Of a stretch of 64,000 nt of DNA, positions 33,380-45,544 are shown piece after piece. Position 1 is the first letter of the stretch, and each line of letters opens with the position of its first letter. Under the pieces are notes generated by a model. That model saw only the letters and a list, made by a program, of their open reading frames with translations. It had not been told where the DNA came from and made no database searches. The stretch lies in NCBI GenBank assembly GCA_015680685.1, contig MNCI01015866.1:49784-113783 (forward strand), given 5' to 3'. The stretch comes from Gnetum montanum. Lineage: Eukaryota; Streptophyta; Gnetopsida; Gnetales; Gnetaceae. The translations under genes were made by a program, and so were the position numbers.

Positions 33380-35640
33380 ATGTATTCTTCTGTGCACAAG
33401 AGCACTTCACCACCTAGGACTAGCACAAGAGATAGTCGATGGCATAACACATAATCAAGATCCGCCAGTTCCTCAACAATTTTGGGTAGTATATACTTAT
33501 CACGATGAGTATGTACCTGATTTCACCTTTATCCTCCACCAAGATGAACAACTGGATTGAAGAGACTTGGAGGGTAACATAGTATTGCCTCTAGACCGAT
33601 CAGTCCCCAACATGCTCCTTCGTGCTCTCACACGAATAGGCATGTCACTTTTATACGTGGAATACATTGCATGTGATCATGACACAAGGGACTATCATCC
33701 CACAGAAGTGCAACATCAATAGAACTTGTGAAAGGAGAGTTACCATGCATCCTTGAAGGGTAAATGGCCCCATAACACCTTGCACATTTTAAGAAAAATT
33801 GGGGATGCTGAACCAGTTTCAACAGGTTCTCCACCAAATGATGTTCCCCCTCCTCATGATGGTCAAGAGGTGGTGTATCAAAACCTCCACTCCGCGGTTC
33901 ACAACCCTGGTTCTGATCCCCACGAACATGAAGTGTTCAACAAGGGAACATAAACACATGATAAGGGTGGACGTTCTGATCGTAATTACAATCAAGACCA
34001 AGGCCACCAAAGAGAAGGTAGAAAACACCGTCATGGAAATGGTTCTCCTTCTTCTTCACCTTCATCATTGCATTCACTGTCTCCTTTGACGTCCAGACAC
34101 AATCATAAGGAAACTAACCATGAGGATATAGGAAAACAAAGTGAAAAACATCTACGAGATAGTCAAGAACAAGGACAAGGGCACTCTAGGGAATCATGAC
34201 ATAGAAGAAGGGAGAGTAGGGAACCATGTAGACATCACAGAAGCTATGAATGAGATGTCCACGAAGAAGCCCTACTTGCAACCAGAAACATGTTGGATAT
34301 AACAAAGGTCGTAAGAGCTCTAACAAGGCATCAAAAGGATAGTAGTATCAAGAGGTTAGACATGAACAATATCCCACGATTTGAAGGGGGATACAACACT
34401 AATCCTCAAAACCATTTACAGGAATTCCATGATGCATGTGCCTTGAAAAACATAGAAAAAAATGGCAAAAACTAAAGTTGTTCCCAAGGACACTAGTGAA
34501 AGAAGTTGAAAGTTGGTACCGGTCCTTAGAACTAGAATCCATTCAGAGGTGGAGTACAATGTTAGAGCTATTTAATGATAATTATCAAATGTACTCCTGA
34601 GTGTCTAACCTAAAAAATCAAATCCAAGGATGGAACCAAGGAAATCATGAACCCTTGGATTCTACCATGGGCTGCTATTATGCGTTATTACATCGTTGTC
34701 CTGGCCATGGTTATTTGCAGTGGGATCAACTATGCCATCTCGTGGATGGACTTAGGCATGAAAAAAGGAGAACCCTTGGAACCTATGACCAAGGAAGATT
34801 ATCAAAGCTTAGGTCTCATCAGGTTCATAGATTTCTAGAGCAAGTAGCCAAGGAAGAAGGATAGCTACGTAAGAGAGAAAGTGCGGAAGAAGACAACTGA
34901 GATCCTTCCCTCTGAAAAAGGGGAGTGAGATTCTGTGAAGAGGAGGAAGAGTCACCACTCGAAGAGATAGTGAATAGGAAAACTTTGCTGCTCCAAAATT
35001 TAACAATAGAAGTATCAGCAAAGGTAGATCAAATGTGGAACTCCCTAGATAGTAGGTTTGAAACTGTTCTTAAAATCATAGAGGAGTCTAAGGAGCGAGG
35101 TAGTGACTATAACAAAAAGAAAAAGAGAGAAGTAGACAATGCACGTAACAAAGGTAAGGGAAAAATGGCCATCACTAAAGAGGTTGTGGATTCAAAAATG
35201 GACAGTGATGGTGGATGTGAGATATGCTAATACGATCATCCTAAGGGATGTTTCCTAGTGATCTCACATTTACAAGAGTATGGGATGTATGCACTCAATC
35301 CATGACTTAATAAATGGTAAGCACCCTGACGGTTACCATATCCCCAAGGTAACCCAAGGTAGTTCCACCAACCTTCAACATATTATCCAAGTGGAAATCT
35401 AGCGCAACCTGTTGAGCAACATCAATAGTGGTAATAACCATAGTCATGGGGGATGCCACCACCAAGGCAACAATACCCCTACCAGCAACCAGATCCATAT
35501 GGCTACTACATGTAGTAGCCAATCTCTCCATGTGACTATGTTGGTCACATGACACCACAACATCACTATCAAACTTGAGATTATTATAGAACTCCTTCTC
35601 CTAGGGGAGATAACCCATAGACATACCACCCTCCAAATCC
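33380..35640 (+). pseudogene. Athila-like gag, decayed
   Basis: It starts ATGTATTCTTCTG, aligned with the gag start at 1767. It shows in order: the N-terminal LEGNIVLPLDRS-like block (about 33570), a His/Arg-rich part (33950-34250), the capsid block with NIPRFEGGYNTNPQNHLQEF (34370-34430) and LCHLVDGLRHEKRRTLGTY (34730-34790). The coiled segment VDQMWNSLDSRFETVLKIIE (35020-35080) follows. A zinc knuckle (about 35215-35255) is broken by a stop after CEIC. This copy is the most complete of the plus-strand gags but has stops and frame changes throughout. Confidence 0.8.
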
Positions 35641-35989
35641 ATCCGCAACTCTCACATCGATAGCTCCATTACCATCCACTCCAGCGATGTAAGGGGAACT
35701 CCACACTCAACTGCAGCAACGCAATGCTACAAGGGTTGTGAATCTTCAACCCACTACTAGTTTTAACAACCGTATGAAGAGAAGACCTTTCTTCGGAACC
35801 AACAGTCCAACCAAGGCCTCACAACCACAAGAACTTAAACCTTTGAATGCCTCCCCATTAATTAAGGCTTTAGGACTTCCTTCAATCCAAACATCAAGCT
35901 CAACACATATGATTATGTTAACACATGTCGTTACTGATTGGATTAAGGTGGGCCACCTTCCTAGGAAATTCTCTGATCCAAGAAGCCTC

Positions 35990-36465
35990 TAATCTATCTC
36001 CAAGTCGCTAGGAATGAACCATGTAAAGCTCTTCTCGACTCAGGTTTCAGAGTCAACTTAATATCACAAGAGATGTACAAATCCTGGAACCTACCTCCAC
36101 TAAGGAAGAGAAATATTCGACTAGAGTTGGCCAACCAGTCCATCATTGTCCCCTTGGAACTAGTGGAGGACATTGTTACCACTATGTGTGGGTGCTTGTA
36201 TCCAGCTAATTTCCTAGTAATACAAGTGAACGATGGTAAATGGGAGTTCCTAATAATAATGGAAGGAGTATGGCTAAGTAGTATAGATGCATGCCTAGGA
36301 ATCTGTAATCTTTCCCTAGAAATATCCAAGAAGAACACTTTTGGAAAGATCAAGAAGAAGAAAGTTCCATGCATTGCATACAGTGACATAGGGTGCAATT
36401 GCGTGCAGAGATCATGGGTTATGCAAAGTTTAGCATTGCCTGCATGTAATCAGTATGCATAAGAT
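35990..36465 (+). pseudogene. Retropepsin-like protease
   Basis: ALLDSGFRVNLISQEMYKSW contains an intact D-S-G active-site motif. NFLVIQVNDGKWEFLIIMEG and LSSIDACLG follow at the expected distance. It lies downstream of gag in the order normal for Ty3/gypsy. The frame is open from about 36000 to 36462, longer than in its neighbours, but upstream and downstream frames are broken. Confidence 0.65.
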
Positions 36466-36599
36466 ATTAATATAAAAAAAATGCCTGTATGCAGTAGCCA
36501 CATGATAAGAAGACACCGAGTGGCTGATGGCTGATCAAGAGAGTAACTCACTAATGTGTATGGAACTAGGGGATAACTAGTGCTTACTTTGAAAGCATA

Positions 36600-38240
36600 G
36601 ACACACTAGAGCAAGTTCATTTCCAACTTCCAAGCCTTAACCTTGAAAACATCAACTGGGGGAAGTTCAAAATTCCTAAGAGATTTAAACAAGAGCCCCT
36701 AGATTTGAAACTATTGCCCACCGGTTTGGAGTATATGATCCTAGAAAATGAAAAAATGATGATCATCAATGTAAGACTTGTTCCCAAACAAAAAGAAAGA
36801 CAGCTAAAAGTGATAAACAAGTGGTCAAAATCCTTCACCTGGTCATACCCCAAGTTAACTGGAATAGATCCTAGGATATACCAACATAGGATTTACACTA
36901 ACCCCTCCATGAAACCTCGAAAACAACCAAAAAGGCGATTAAACCCTCACTTATCTTCTTACTCAAGAGATGCCATAAAGGCGAAAACAACCATAATAAA
37001 TGAACAAATGTCCATTCAACTAAAATGGGATGATGGCATCCTCACTTATATTCTTACTCAAGAGATGCCACAAGATCTGGACTACAAGAAGAAACAACAG
37101 TATCTTCATTTGGCCAAATGATTCATAAAAATTAATCGACACCTTTACAAGGTGTGCACCGATGGCTTGGTTTGTAAGTGTTTACCTAATGCTCATTAAT
37201 TACATGTTCTCCAAGATGCTCATGAGGGTTCTTATGGGAGCCACTATGCTAGAAGATGCACGGCCATTAAGATCCTAATTGCAAGGTATTATTGGCCAAC
37301 CATATTTAGGAATATCTACCAATTTCTTCACTCTTGTGAATGTTATCAACAAGATGGTGGGATGGCCACTCAAATGGAGGAACCTCAACATTGGATTTAA
37401 CCATTGCAATCCTTTGACATATGGGGCATTGATTTCATGGGTTCCATCATACCCATGTTAAATGAAAAGGCATACACAATCATCGCCATTGACTACTAAA
37501 TAAAATGGGCAGAAGTAGTAGCCATCATCCATTGTACATCATTCATCGCTATGCAGTTTATCCAAAAAATGTTATGAACAGGTTTGGAATGCCACGTGCA
37601 CTGATTTCTGACAACAAAACCCAGTTTACAGGCACTACCTTTTGCAACCTTATGCAATTCTTAGGGGTTAAACATAAACTAACAATATCCTACCACCTCC
37701 AAGCCAATGGTCAAGTAGAACTTATGAATAGGGAGGTCACAAGGATCCTAACAAGAACTATTAGCAAATATAGAAGAGACTAGAGTGCAAAACTCAATGA
37801 TGCCCTTGGGGCATACTACGCAATAGGAAAACTTCCTATAGGCTACTCTCCCTATTCTCTAGTATACAAAAAATTACCAATACTTCCTATTCAATGTGAG
37901 CTTTGTATACTTTCAACAACCTATGACTTGGACCTTGACTTGATCCTAGCACAAAAAGAGAGATTGATCAACCTGAATGTGCTAGATGAAAATTGATTAG
38001 TAGCTTTATCCTAGAATGAAGTAGACAAAGCATTCAACAAAAAGTGCCATGACGTTAGAAGAAGGAAAGTAAAATTTCAAGCTAGAGATAAGGCTCTCTA
38101 CTAGAACTCCACACACATACCTCAATGAACTAAGTTCTAAACATTGTAGGAGGGGCCTTATATTATCTATGAAACTTTTCCTTATAGGGCCATGTTGATC
38201 TACAAACCTAAGAGCTCAAACATAAGGTAGCTAGTGAACA
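36600..38240 (+). pseudogene. RT N-terminus joined to integrase, core RT deleted
   Basis: The segment at 36705-36960 holds the entry to Ty3/gypsy RT (KLTGIDPRIYQHRIYTNPSM, then KQPKRRLNPHLSS). The catalytic palm and RNase H do not follow. Instead, after about 150 bp, integrase begins. Its zinc-binding H-x-H-C-x2-C region is HEGSYGSHYA...CECYQ at about 37215-37345. The catalytic core has its first Asp in FDIWGIDFMG (about 37415), its second in SDNKTQFTG (about 37605) and its Glu in NGQVELMNREV (about 37710). All three catalytic residues are present, though stops and frame changes separate them. The loss of RT is an internal deletion. Confidence 0.75.
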
Positions 38241-40440
38241 TGTAGCAAGTCAAACCTTTCCATGAGCCTAAGTAAGCTAGTGGAAGCAATGCCTCATTTG
38301 ATGAACAACCATACTCAATTTTTTAGATCTCCTCCTTTCAACTTAGTTATGGAGGAGATGGTCATCCATGCTAGTCTATTTAGTTTCTCCTCAATTTTCA
38401 TCCTTTTTTATTTTTCATGTTTTTGTTTTATACTTTGTTATTTTTTCAACTCTTTGTTTTACAACTTCTTTATCTTACACCTTGTTGTTTTTACTTTATT
38501 AAATTTTCCAATTTTTTTTACAACATCATTAGTACATTTTATCTTTCTTTAATATTTTACAATTTCTTATATGTTTTATTTTATTTTGGTGTGATTTTAT
38601 GATTATTTTTTGCTAATAAAGTATCGTACTTCCACGATGACATAGTGGTGCTATTGCTGGTTACTAATGGTGGTTTGTACTTAATGTTTTTGTTTGCTAA
38701 TGTCTGGTTTTAATTTTTGAATTTTGATGACTAATAACTAAGGTGTCATTTCTTTTTTATGAAACAAGTAGTGAGTCCATGTTATCCACCCATCCACAAA
38801 CTCTATGGTTTTCCTAGTTTTTGAAATATAAGGTTCCTTTTTCATTAATAAAACTTTAACAAATTGGTGATGTTGGTAGTTTCCAAGCTTGAGAAAGATT
38901 CAAAGGTTTGAAAAGGGTTTGACTTCAAGGGGATTCTCTAGTCTTTGTGCCTCTCTAGTTGCTTGAGTGCATGTCTATTTTTGTGGACTTCTTACCATTC
39001 CATGTTGACCAATAATAAGAAGTTGAATAAGTCTTTGCATGGTGTGGTTTCCATCCAAAAAATACAAAAAATAAAAAATAATAAAAAAGGAAGGGATGCA
39101 AATTTAAAGCACATCCCTTAAACAAAAAAATGGGCTTGTTATGGGACTAGAATAACATGCACCCATGTTTAAAATCCCCTCTAACTAAGGCCCTTCTCAC
39201 TTCCTACTTCTCTTTTATTCTTTAATAAGGAATGGTGGTATCTGTGGGAGCATTCTTATGTCTTGAGGAGGTGGACTGGTCCTAGAGTGGTGATGTGAAG
39301 TCATTAAAAGTGCTTGGTTTTGGTCTGGACTAAGGTTGGACTTTATTGCGTCATTTAACCACATGTTCCACAAGGGACTTCATGTGACCATGATTAGGAA
39401 TTCCATTCCATTCTCTATCTCATCCATTAATGCTATTTATAACTCACCTCATTGAAAATTGTCCATGTTTTTGTCCAATGTCTTATTTTGATGTGTTGGA
39501 ATTCCTAGATAGATTGTTCAGGGTTGGTCCGTAACTTTTCGTAACAATTAATCAACTCTGGAGCCCACAGAATCCTTGGTTGAGGTTATGCAAGGGAAAA
39601 ACTGGCATTTTCCATTATGGGAAGAACACATTTACATATCTTGTGGTTTGGTTAGTTAAGTTCCTTACACTTAGACATTGTTGCAATCCAAATCTTTCAT
39701 GCGCCCTATTATGCATCCAACTATGTGCTCCTTAAAGGTATTCTTCTTAATAAAATATTGTTCTCTAATTATTTCTCGATTTTCTTAATTTTAACACACT
39801 CTTCTAATGTTTTCATTATGTTCTTGGCTTTTCAGGCTTTCATTTGCCCTTAATTTCATTCAAAAACTCCTTGTATTTTTCAAATTATGACCAAGTCAAT
39901 GGTGGTTAATGGTTGCGTGAACTAGGCCTAGTCGACGTAGTCAGTTGCATTGACTCAACCCTAGCAACTAAGCCTACTTGATGCAACCCAAAAATTCTAT
40001 AAATATAGCCCAACACTTTGAAATTTTTTGTCATTTTCTTTCAAATGGAAGGGGAATTTTTGCAATTGTTTAGAGACCAAAACCTTCCAGAGCCCATATC
40101 TTTCACACCATTTGTCCAACTTACTCCATTCATTGCCCTTGTAGCTATTGAAGGTAAGCTCTTAGTTGTGGTGGCCACAAACTTTAAGGTTTCTAATGAA
40201 AAGTTTTCAAAATTTTTCTAACTTCCCCAAAGGATTAATAAATAGAATAATATTAAATCATCAATTTTGAGAGTTTAACCCTTCCAACAAACTCTGGTAA
40301 TCTAAAAATTAATTATTAGTATTAAAATAATAATAAAATAATATTTAAATGATCAAATTGTCCATGATCAAAACTTAGCCAAGTGTAACTACCCCAGGAG
40401 ATAAGGTATTCCCAATGTTTCAAAGTTACACATTAGATGC
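38241..40440. other. Post-integrase region of the Athila-like element
   Basis: Non-coding, partly T-rich sequence (38380-38600) that fits the long spacer between integrase and the third ORF in Athila-type elements. The stretch at 38205-38270 matches the inverted sequence at 63925-64000. A TATA-like CTATAAATATAG near 40000 is preceded by repeated GACTCAACC/GACTAGGCCTAG-like words. It could be a foreign LTR piece, but no ends were found. Confidence 0.45.
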
Positions 40441-40467
40441 TAATCCTTGGTCATGTTGTGATTACAA

Positions 40468-41224
40468 ATGGCACCTAGAACAAAATGCCTGTAGGAAGGA
40501 GGACCATCATAGCCGAGGGACAAACAACCTAGAACTAGAAGGGAATAGCAAGAACAAGCTCAAGAGTAGGTAGCAAAAACTCATGTAATAGGACCTCTTC
40601 AGGAGAAGCTTGAAGTGGAATCTATCCAACAAATTCCAGAAGAAGAGGTTGCAACAGAACAATTCGAAAGAGGAAAGGCACAAAAGCCTGTACCAAGACT
40701 TGAGGTCATAGTGACACAAGCCTACCTAAACATGATCAAGCCTTGCAACCTCTAACGATTAGTTCTCCAAGAATTGAACTTTTAACCATTCTTGGAAAAT
40801 GCTCCACCAAAACTCAAGATACAATTGCAAAGATATTCCATATGGCTAATTATCACTACCAGTGGGGAGTGGTACATAGGATAGACATATCTCTTTTAGA
40901 ATAGCAGAAATCTAAGAGCCACTATGAAAATCAAGGACATTTAGGTGTCTTACTCTATAAAAGTAATTATGCAAGCTCTTCGTCTACGTAATTTTGGCAT
41001 CCATTTGGTAGAAATGTCAATGCAAGTAGATCCAAAGATAAAAAGGGAGGGGCCCAATGTTGTTTAGGGTTGACCATAAGAAGTTTGGTGTGCTCACACT
41101 AACAAAGCATATATATTTCAAGATAGAGACCTATCACCTCAATTTGATGATGAGGCCCAACAAGTTGATAGCCTTCTCCACTCATGCGTATGCTACTTTA
41201 AGCAAGAAATTCCCCATTAACCTT
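40468..41224 (+). pseudogene. 3' ORF of Athila-like element, part 1
   Basis: It begins ATGGCACCTAGAAC (MAPRTKC) after a splice-acceptor-like GTTGTGATTAC. A Gln/Glu-rich N-terminus follows (LQEKLEVESIQQIPEEEVATE), then weak coding text with many TAG stops. The minus-strand element at 41225-58792 splits it, and the rest continues at 58798. The start resembles the ORF at 15635. Position before the 3' LTR is that of the env-like ORF of Athila elements. No membrane segment is evident, so the function is unknown. Confidence 0.5.
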
Positions 41225-42188
41225 TGATGAGTGGCGAGGTACCCCTACACTCAACCATATGAAACAAGCATAGCACACATGATCTGGTCGAACTCCATAG
41301 ACTAAATGCCTAAACACCCCATGGAACACTTGGGGTTAATCATTTGCTGTCTTCCCAGACTTACTTGTTGTTGTCACGGTGTATGGTTAAGTAAGTCTGA
41401 GGTATATGATTTTTTTGGTCTTTTATGATCTTTCTCCTATGATAAAGGGTGAAGGGTTGAGAGAACTAACTAAGTTTAACTAATTTCCTAAGTCTAAATT
41501 AACTAGCGTCAGCATCTGTTCCCACTTATCGTACACACCCTGAACTATGCAACTGTGGCTACCAAAAGCTAATCGTTACTGGGATCACCACACGTAATGC
41601 ATGTGCTCAAAGTGGTCATACTGAGGCACCTAACTAGCCTAAGCATGATGAGCAGCCGATTCCTTGACTAGCCGTACACATCCGTAGATTCTCGTAATCA
41701 AGTCGTACTCATCCTGCGTTCTAGGAGACAAGGGTGAGAGAATCTAATCGCGATGAGTAGCCAATTCCTTGATTAGCCGTACACATTCGTCAATGCTCGT
41801 AATCAAGTCATACTCATGCCTTGCTAATGCATGTAATAAATAACAGGTAGGAAATAACATTTAATAAACCTATTCCATGCACTACAAGGTTTATCCACAA
41901 AGCTCATCTTTATTGTTGTACACAACTTGCATTCAGGTACAAAGCTACTTGAATAAAGATCCGTTCACTTGGGGACTCCTACTACAGGCACATGGAAAAT
42001 ATTCTATCTTTGGGGTGATCAAACTACCAGAGCTTTGCTACTTCTAGCCTAGGATGAGAAATGAGGGGAGTGCCGCCTCTTATTTATAGATTTGATGACA
42101 GATTGCGATATCACGTACATGATATCGCAGGGGATGACATGATATCACGTATGCGATATCACGGTGCATGTGATATCACATCTCATCA
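41225..42188 (-). repeat. 3' LTR of the 17.6-kb element
   Basis: On the minus strand it starts TGATGAGATGTGATATCAC and ends CGCCACTCATCA. Five GATATC sites (42106, 42121, 42141, 42155, 42172) precede the TATA box at 42088-42081. Confidence 0.9.
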
Positions 42189-42197
42189 TACCCCCAT
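42189..42197 (-). other. Polypurine tract
   Basis: On the minus strand ATGGGGGTA directly abuts the 3' LTR. The preceding GAGGATGAGTT-type text matches the sequence before the LTR at 16249. Confidence 0.8.
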
Positions 42198-42720
42198 GAA
42201 TGAATGAAAACTCATCCTCGAGTTCCTTACAATAATATCAGGTAGGTATGGAATTATTGAGGGGAATGGAACTAATGGGATGACATGTGAACGGATCATT
42301 ATTACAAGACTTGACAAAACTGGTGTTCATGACGAAAAGGGTGAACACCTTATTACAATGACATCAGGCCTTAGTTGGTAGCTGAGAAATAGAGAGAGAA
42401 AGAAGTGTTGCTACTGCCAACGCCAAGATTGCACCTTCATTGTCCATCCATAAGAGTGCCATCGATCCTGCTCCTTGCATATCTGCTTCAACGCTGCTCC
42501 ATTCCAAGTGTTTGCTCCAGATCCAATCCGTTGTTGTATGTCCGCCATCTGCACACACAACACAATTATATATTAGCAAGGGTAAATGAATCATCATATA
42601 ATTGATACCTTGCTTTGGTGTAAACTAGTTGGCTAGGTTGTGGTATGGCTAATGACGTATTACCTGGCACACTTGCGCATTGCGTCCTTTTGTGCATGTG
42701 TTAGCTCGTGTGGTTGTTTG
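42198..42720 (-). other. Junction between nested pol remnant and polypurine tract
   Basis: No integrase motif and no second Tat LTR were found here. The 3' half of the nested element (integrase and 3' LTR) must have been deleted between the end of the second RNase H and this point. Confidence 0.45.
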
Positions 42721-44971
42721 CCATGCAGAAGGTAAGTTTTAATGTTTTCATACCATTCTAACATTCCTTCTGCATTTAATGAAGAAATCTACTCCTCTTG
42801 AATAACAGGCTCTGCACATTCTATCATTAAAGCGGGCCAAGTGGGAAACAAGTGTGGTGGCACATTTATTGCCGGTGTTGCCATCGCATCGGCAACAACG
42901 TTTTCATTACATGGCACGTGTTAGGCATCGATTGTCACAAATTGTTTCAGGAGATCTTTAGCCATATCATAATAGGGCTGTACATGCATAGCTTTGCAGG
43001 CGTAGACTCCTGTGATTTGTTGATGATGAGCATCGAATCACCTTAGATTGCCAAGTGTTGAACATTGAGTTCTCTGGCTGTCAACAATCCTCTAAGGAGC
43101 CCCTCATACTCTACCATGTTGTTTGTACAAGGGAAAACCATGAGGGAAGCCAATGGGTGCACATCCTCAGGGGTAAGAGTAATGACGGCGGTAGCACTAC
43201 CACCTCTAGTAGTTGAAGCTCCGTCAAAACATAACGTCACTTCGAGGCTTGTCGGAACAAGGCTTATACTATGTACATGTTCATCTGGGAATTTTGGCTC
43301 TATCGTAGCTTGATCTTTAGTGGGCGATGTCGCTAGCTGGTCAGCTATAGCCTGACCTTTGATGGATGATTGGTCGACATAATGTAAATCAAATTCTGCT
43401 GTGATGGCCTTCCAATGAGCTATCCTACTACTCTCATATAAGCTGTTTGAGATAGCTCGCAGAACGTTGCTTCTATAAATTATGTTGACCTGACTACGGA
43501 AAAGATAATGCCTACCTTTTTTAAGTGCGAAAACTAACGTGAAATAGTTACGCTCCACTTCATTGTACCTTGTTTCATACACAAATAGAGCATGAATAAG
43601 GTAGTAGATAGGGGCTTCTGACCCATCGTTCCTTTTTTGGCAAAGTAACGCAGCTATAGACACGTTTGAGTTAGCTAGATAGATGTAAAAACGTTGATCC
43701 CTTTGTGGCGGAAAAACCGTTGGTAAATGTTGTAGCTCCTTTTTTAAGTCGTCAAATGCATGCTGGCAGTCATCGATCCTTTCAAAATTAACATCCTTCT
43801 TAAGAAGGTGTTGTATGGGATGTAATTTGGAAATAAATCGCCTGATGAACCGTAGTCTGCCTTGCAACCCACGTAGTTCTTTGAGGTTTGTAGGTGGTGT
43901 TAAATCGATGATGGCTTTGACCTTGTCGAGGTCGACTCGGATGCCAGTCTCTGATATCACAAACCCTAACATGCATCCGATTTTGACTCCAAATACGCAT
44001 TTCTTTGGGTTGAGCCATAAGTCATGCTTAAGACATCGTTTAAGGACTAACTCCAGGTCTTCTGAATGATCTTCAGACTTTATAGACTTGATAGCTATGT
44101 CGTCTACGTAGTCATTCAATCTCCCTAAAAGGTAGTCACTAAAGATGTATGTCATGGCTCATTGATACGTTGCCCTAGCATTTTTTAGCCCGAAGGGCAT
44201 CATAGTGTAATAGAAGGTCCCCTAGGGCATTATGAACGTTGTGGTCAATTGATGCTCTGGATTAATACAAATTTGATTATAACCTGAGAAACCATCCATA
44301 AAGGATAAAAGCGCATGGCCAGCTGTTGTGTCGATCAGTTGGTCGATACTTGGTAGTGGGAAATTGTCCTTAATCATAGCTTTGTTTAGATCCTAGAAGT
44401 CTATGAAGATGTGTATGCCTCCCATTTTCTTAGTAACAACTATGATGTTGAACACCCAGTCTGAGTAATTGACCGCACGAATGAAACCAGCCTAATATAG
44501 CTTGGTGATTTCATTACGCACTGCTAACGTGATTTTTGGCTTAATCTTTCATGCTTTCTATCTAATTGCTTTGATGCGTGAGTCTAAAATTATGTTATGC
44601 TATATTAATCTCGGGTCTAGTCTTGGCATGTCTTCGCATGACCATGCAAATACAACAGCATTGTGTTGGAGCACCTGTGTAATGTCACTCTATGTCTGTC
44701 AGTCTAGGAGGGAACTAACCCTGAGAGTTTTATTTTCTCCTTTGTGCATAACCACAGGGAGAGGGTCCTCGATCACATCGCCAGCCTCCAGGTCTAGCAT
44801 TCGGGCTAGATGTTCTGGCCAATCTGGAGATATTTCCAATGTTGCTATAGTTGCGTCACAAAGGGAAGGATCTATTTCTATTAGCGTGCAATTAAGCCGT
44901 TTAACAGTCTCCCTGTATGGGCTTGTTAAGGATAATGGTGTGGATAAATCTGTGTCCATTTGCAAATCACC
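42721..44971 (-). pseudogene. Tat/Ogre-like RT, RNase H and second RNase H (pol exon 2)
   Basis: The exon begins after the acceptor TTTTTGCAG with GDLQMDTDLSTPL. RT follows with KDNFPLPSIDQLID, MPFGLKNARATYQ and the catalytic YVDD in RLNDYVDDIAIKS (about 44120). The thumb-connection segment and the usual RNase H come next (LANSNVSIAALLCQ, then EVERNYFTLVFALKKGRHYL). After the linker GQAIADQLA a second, archaeal-type RNase H starts (LCFDGASTTRGGSA, then NNMVEYEGLLRGLLTARELN). Two RNase H domains are diagnostic of the Tat lineage. From 44155 to 43043 the frame is open for 370 codons. Upstream there are stops, mostly TAG, but no frame change. Integrase is missing. Confidence 0.85.
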
Positions 44972-45544
44972 CTGCAAAAATGCCAAAAAAGGGAAGTTAC
45001 ATCTTTTTCGGCCAATCTATTGAGAAATAAGGGTTTGTTTTTGTTTTCATTGCATTAGGGTTTCATATTAAGGAGGCTTCCAGTTTAGGGTCTTAGTGGA
45101 CCATTACAAATATGCCTGGTCTGTAAAACCATGATGAGCTCAGCTTCCTAGATGCTGGCATATGAAATAAAATGGAAGGTGCAATGTGGTGTGTCTAGCG
45201 TGTCGTGAAATTTGAATTTCTGTACAAACCGTAGTTAATGCGGCCGGATTATGAGATGATAAATGTATTAGTTTAGGGTTATTTTGGACCACAATCTACA
45301 TGATATCTACGAAATTAATGTCCTAATCCTCGTGTTTCATGTCATACTGACATCGGTGTTTTGGGAAAGTTTCGCATCGATCGGGTAGAAAGAGAAGTTA
45401 GTTTCAAGCATTTTGTTTATAAACTGATGGTTCATGTTTGAAACAGGTTACAGATATAGCGAATTTGGATTTTGGCTATAGCAGAAGAGGGGCAGAAGCG
45501 AGGCATAAACAAGTGATTTTTCGAAAACTCATTCGGTTGCAACC

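Noticed and set aside
43065-44069. Plus-strand open frames over the RT region
   Set aside because: They are shadows of the strong minus-strand RT/RNase H frame with its YVDD motif.
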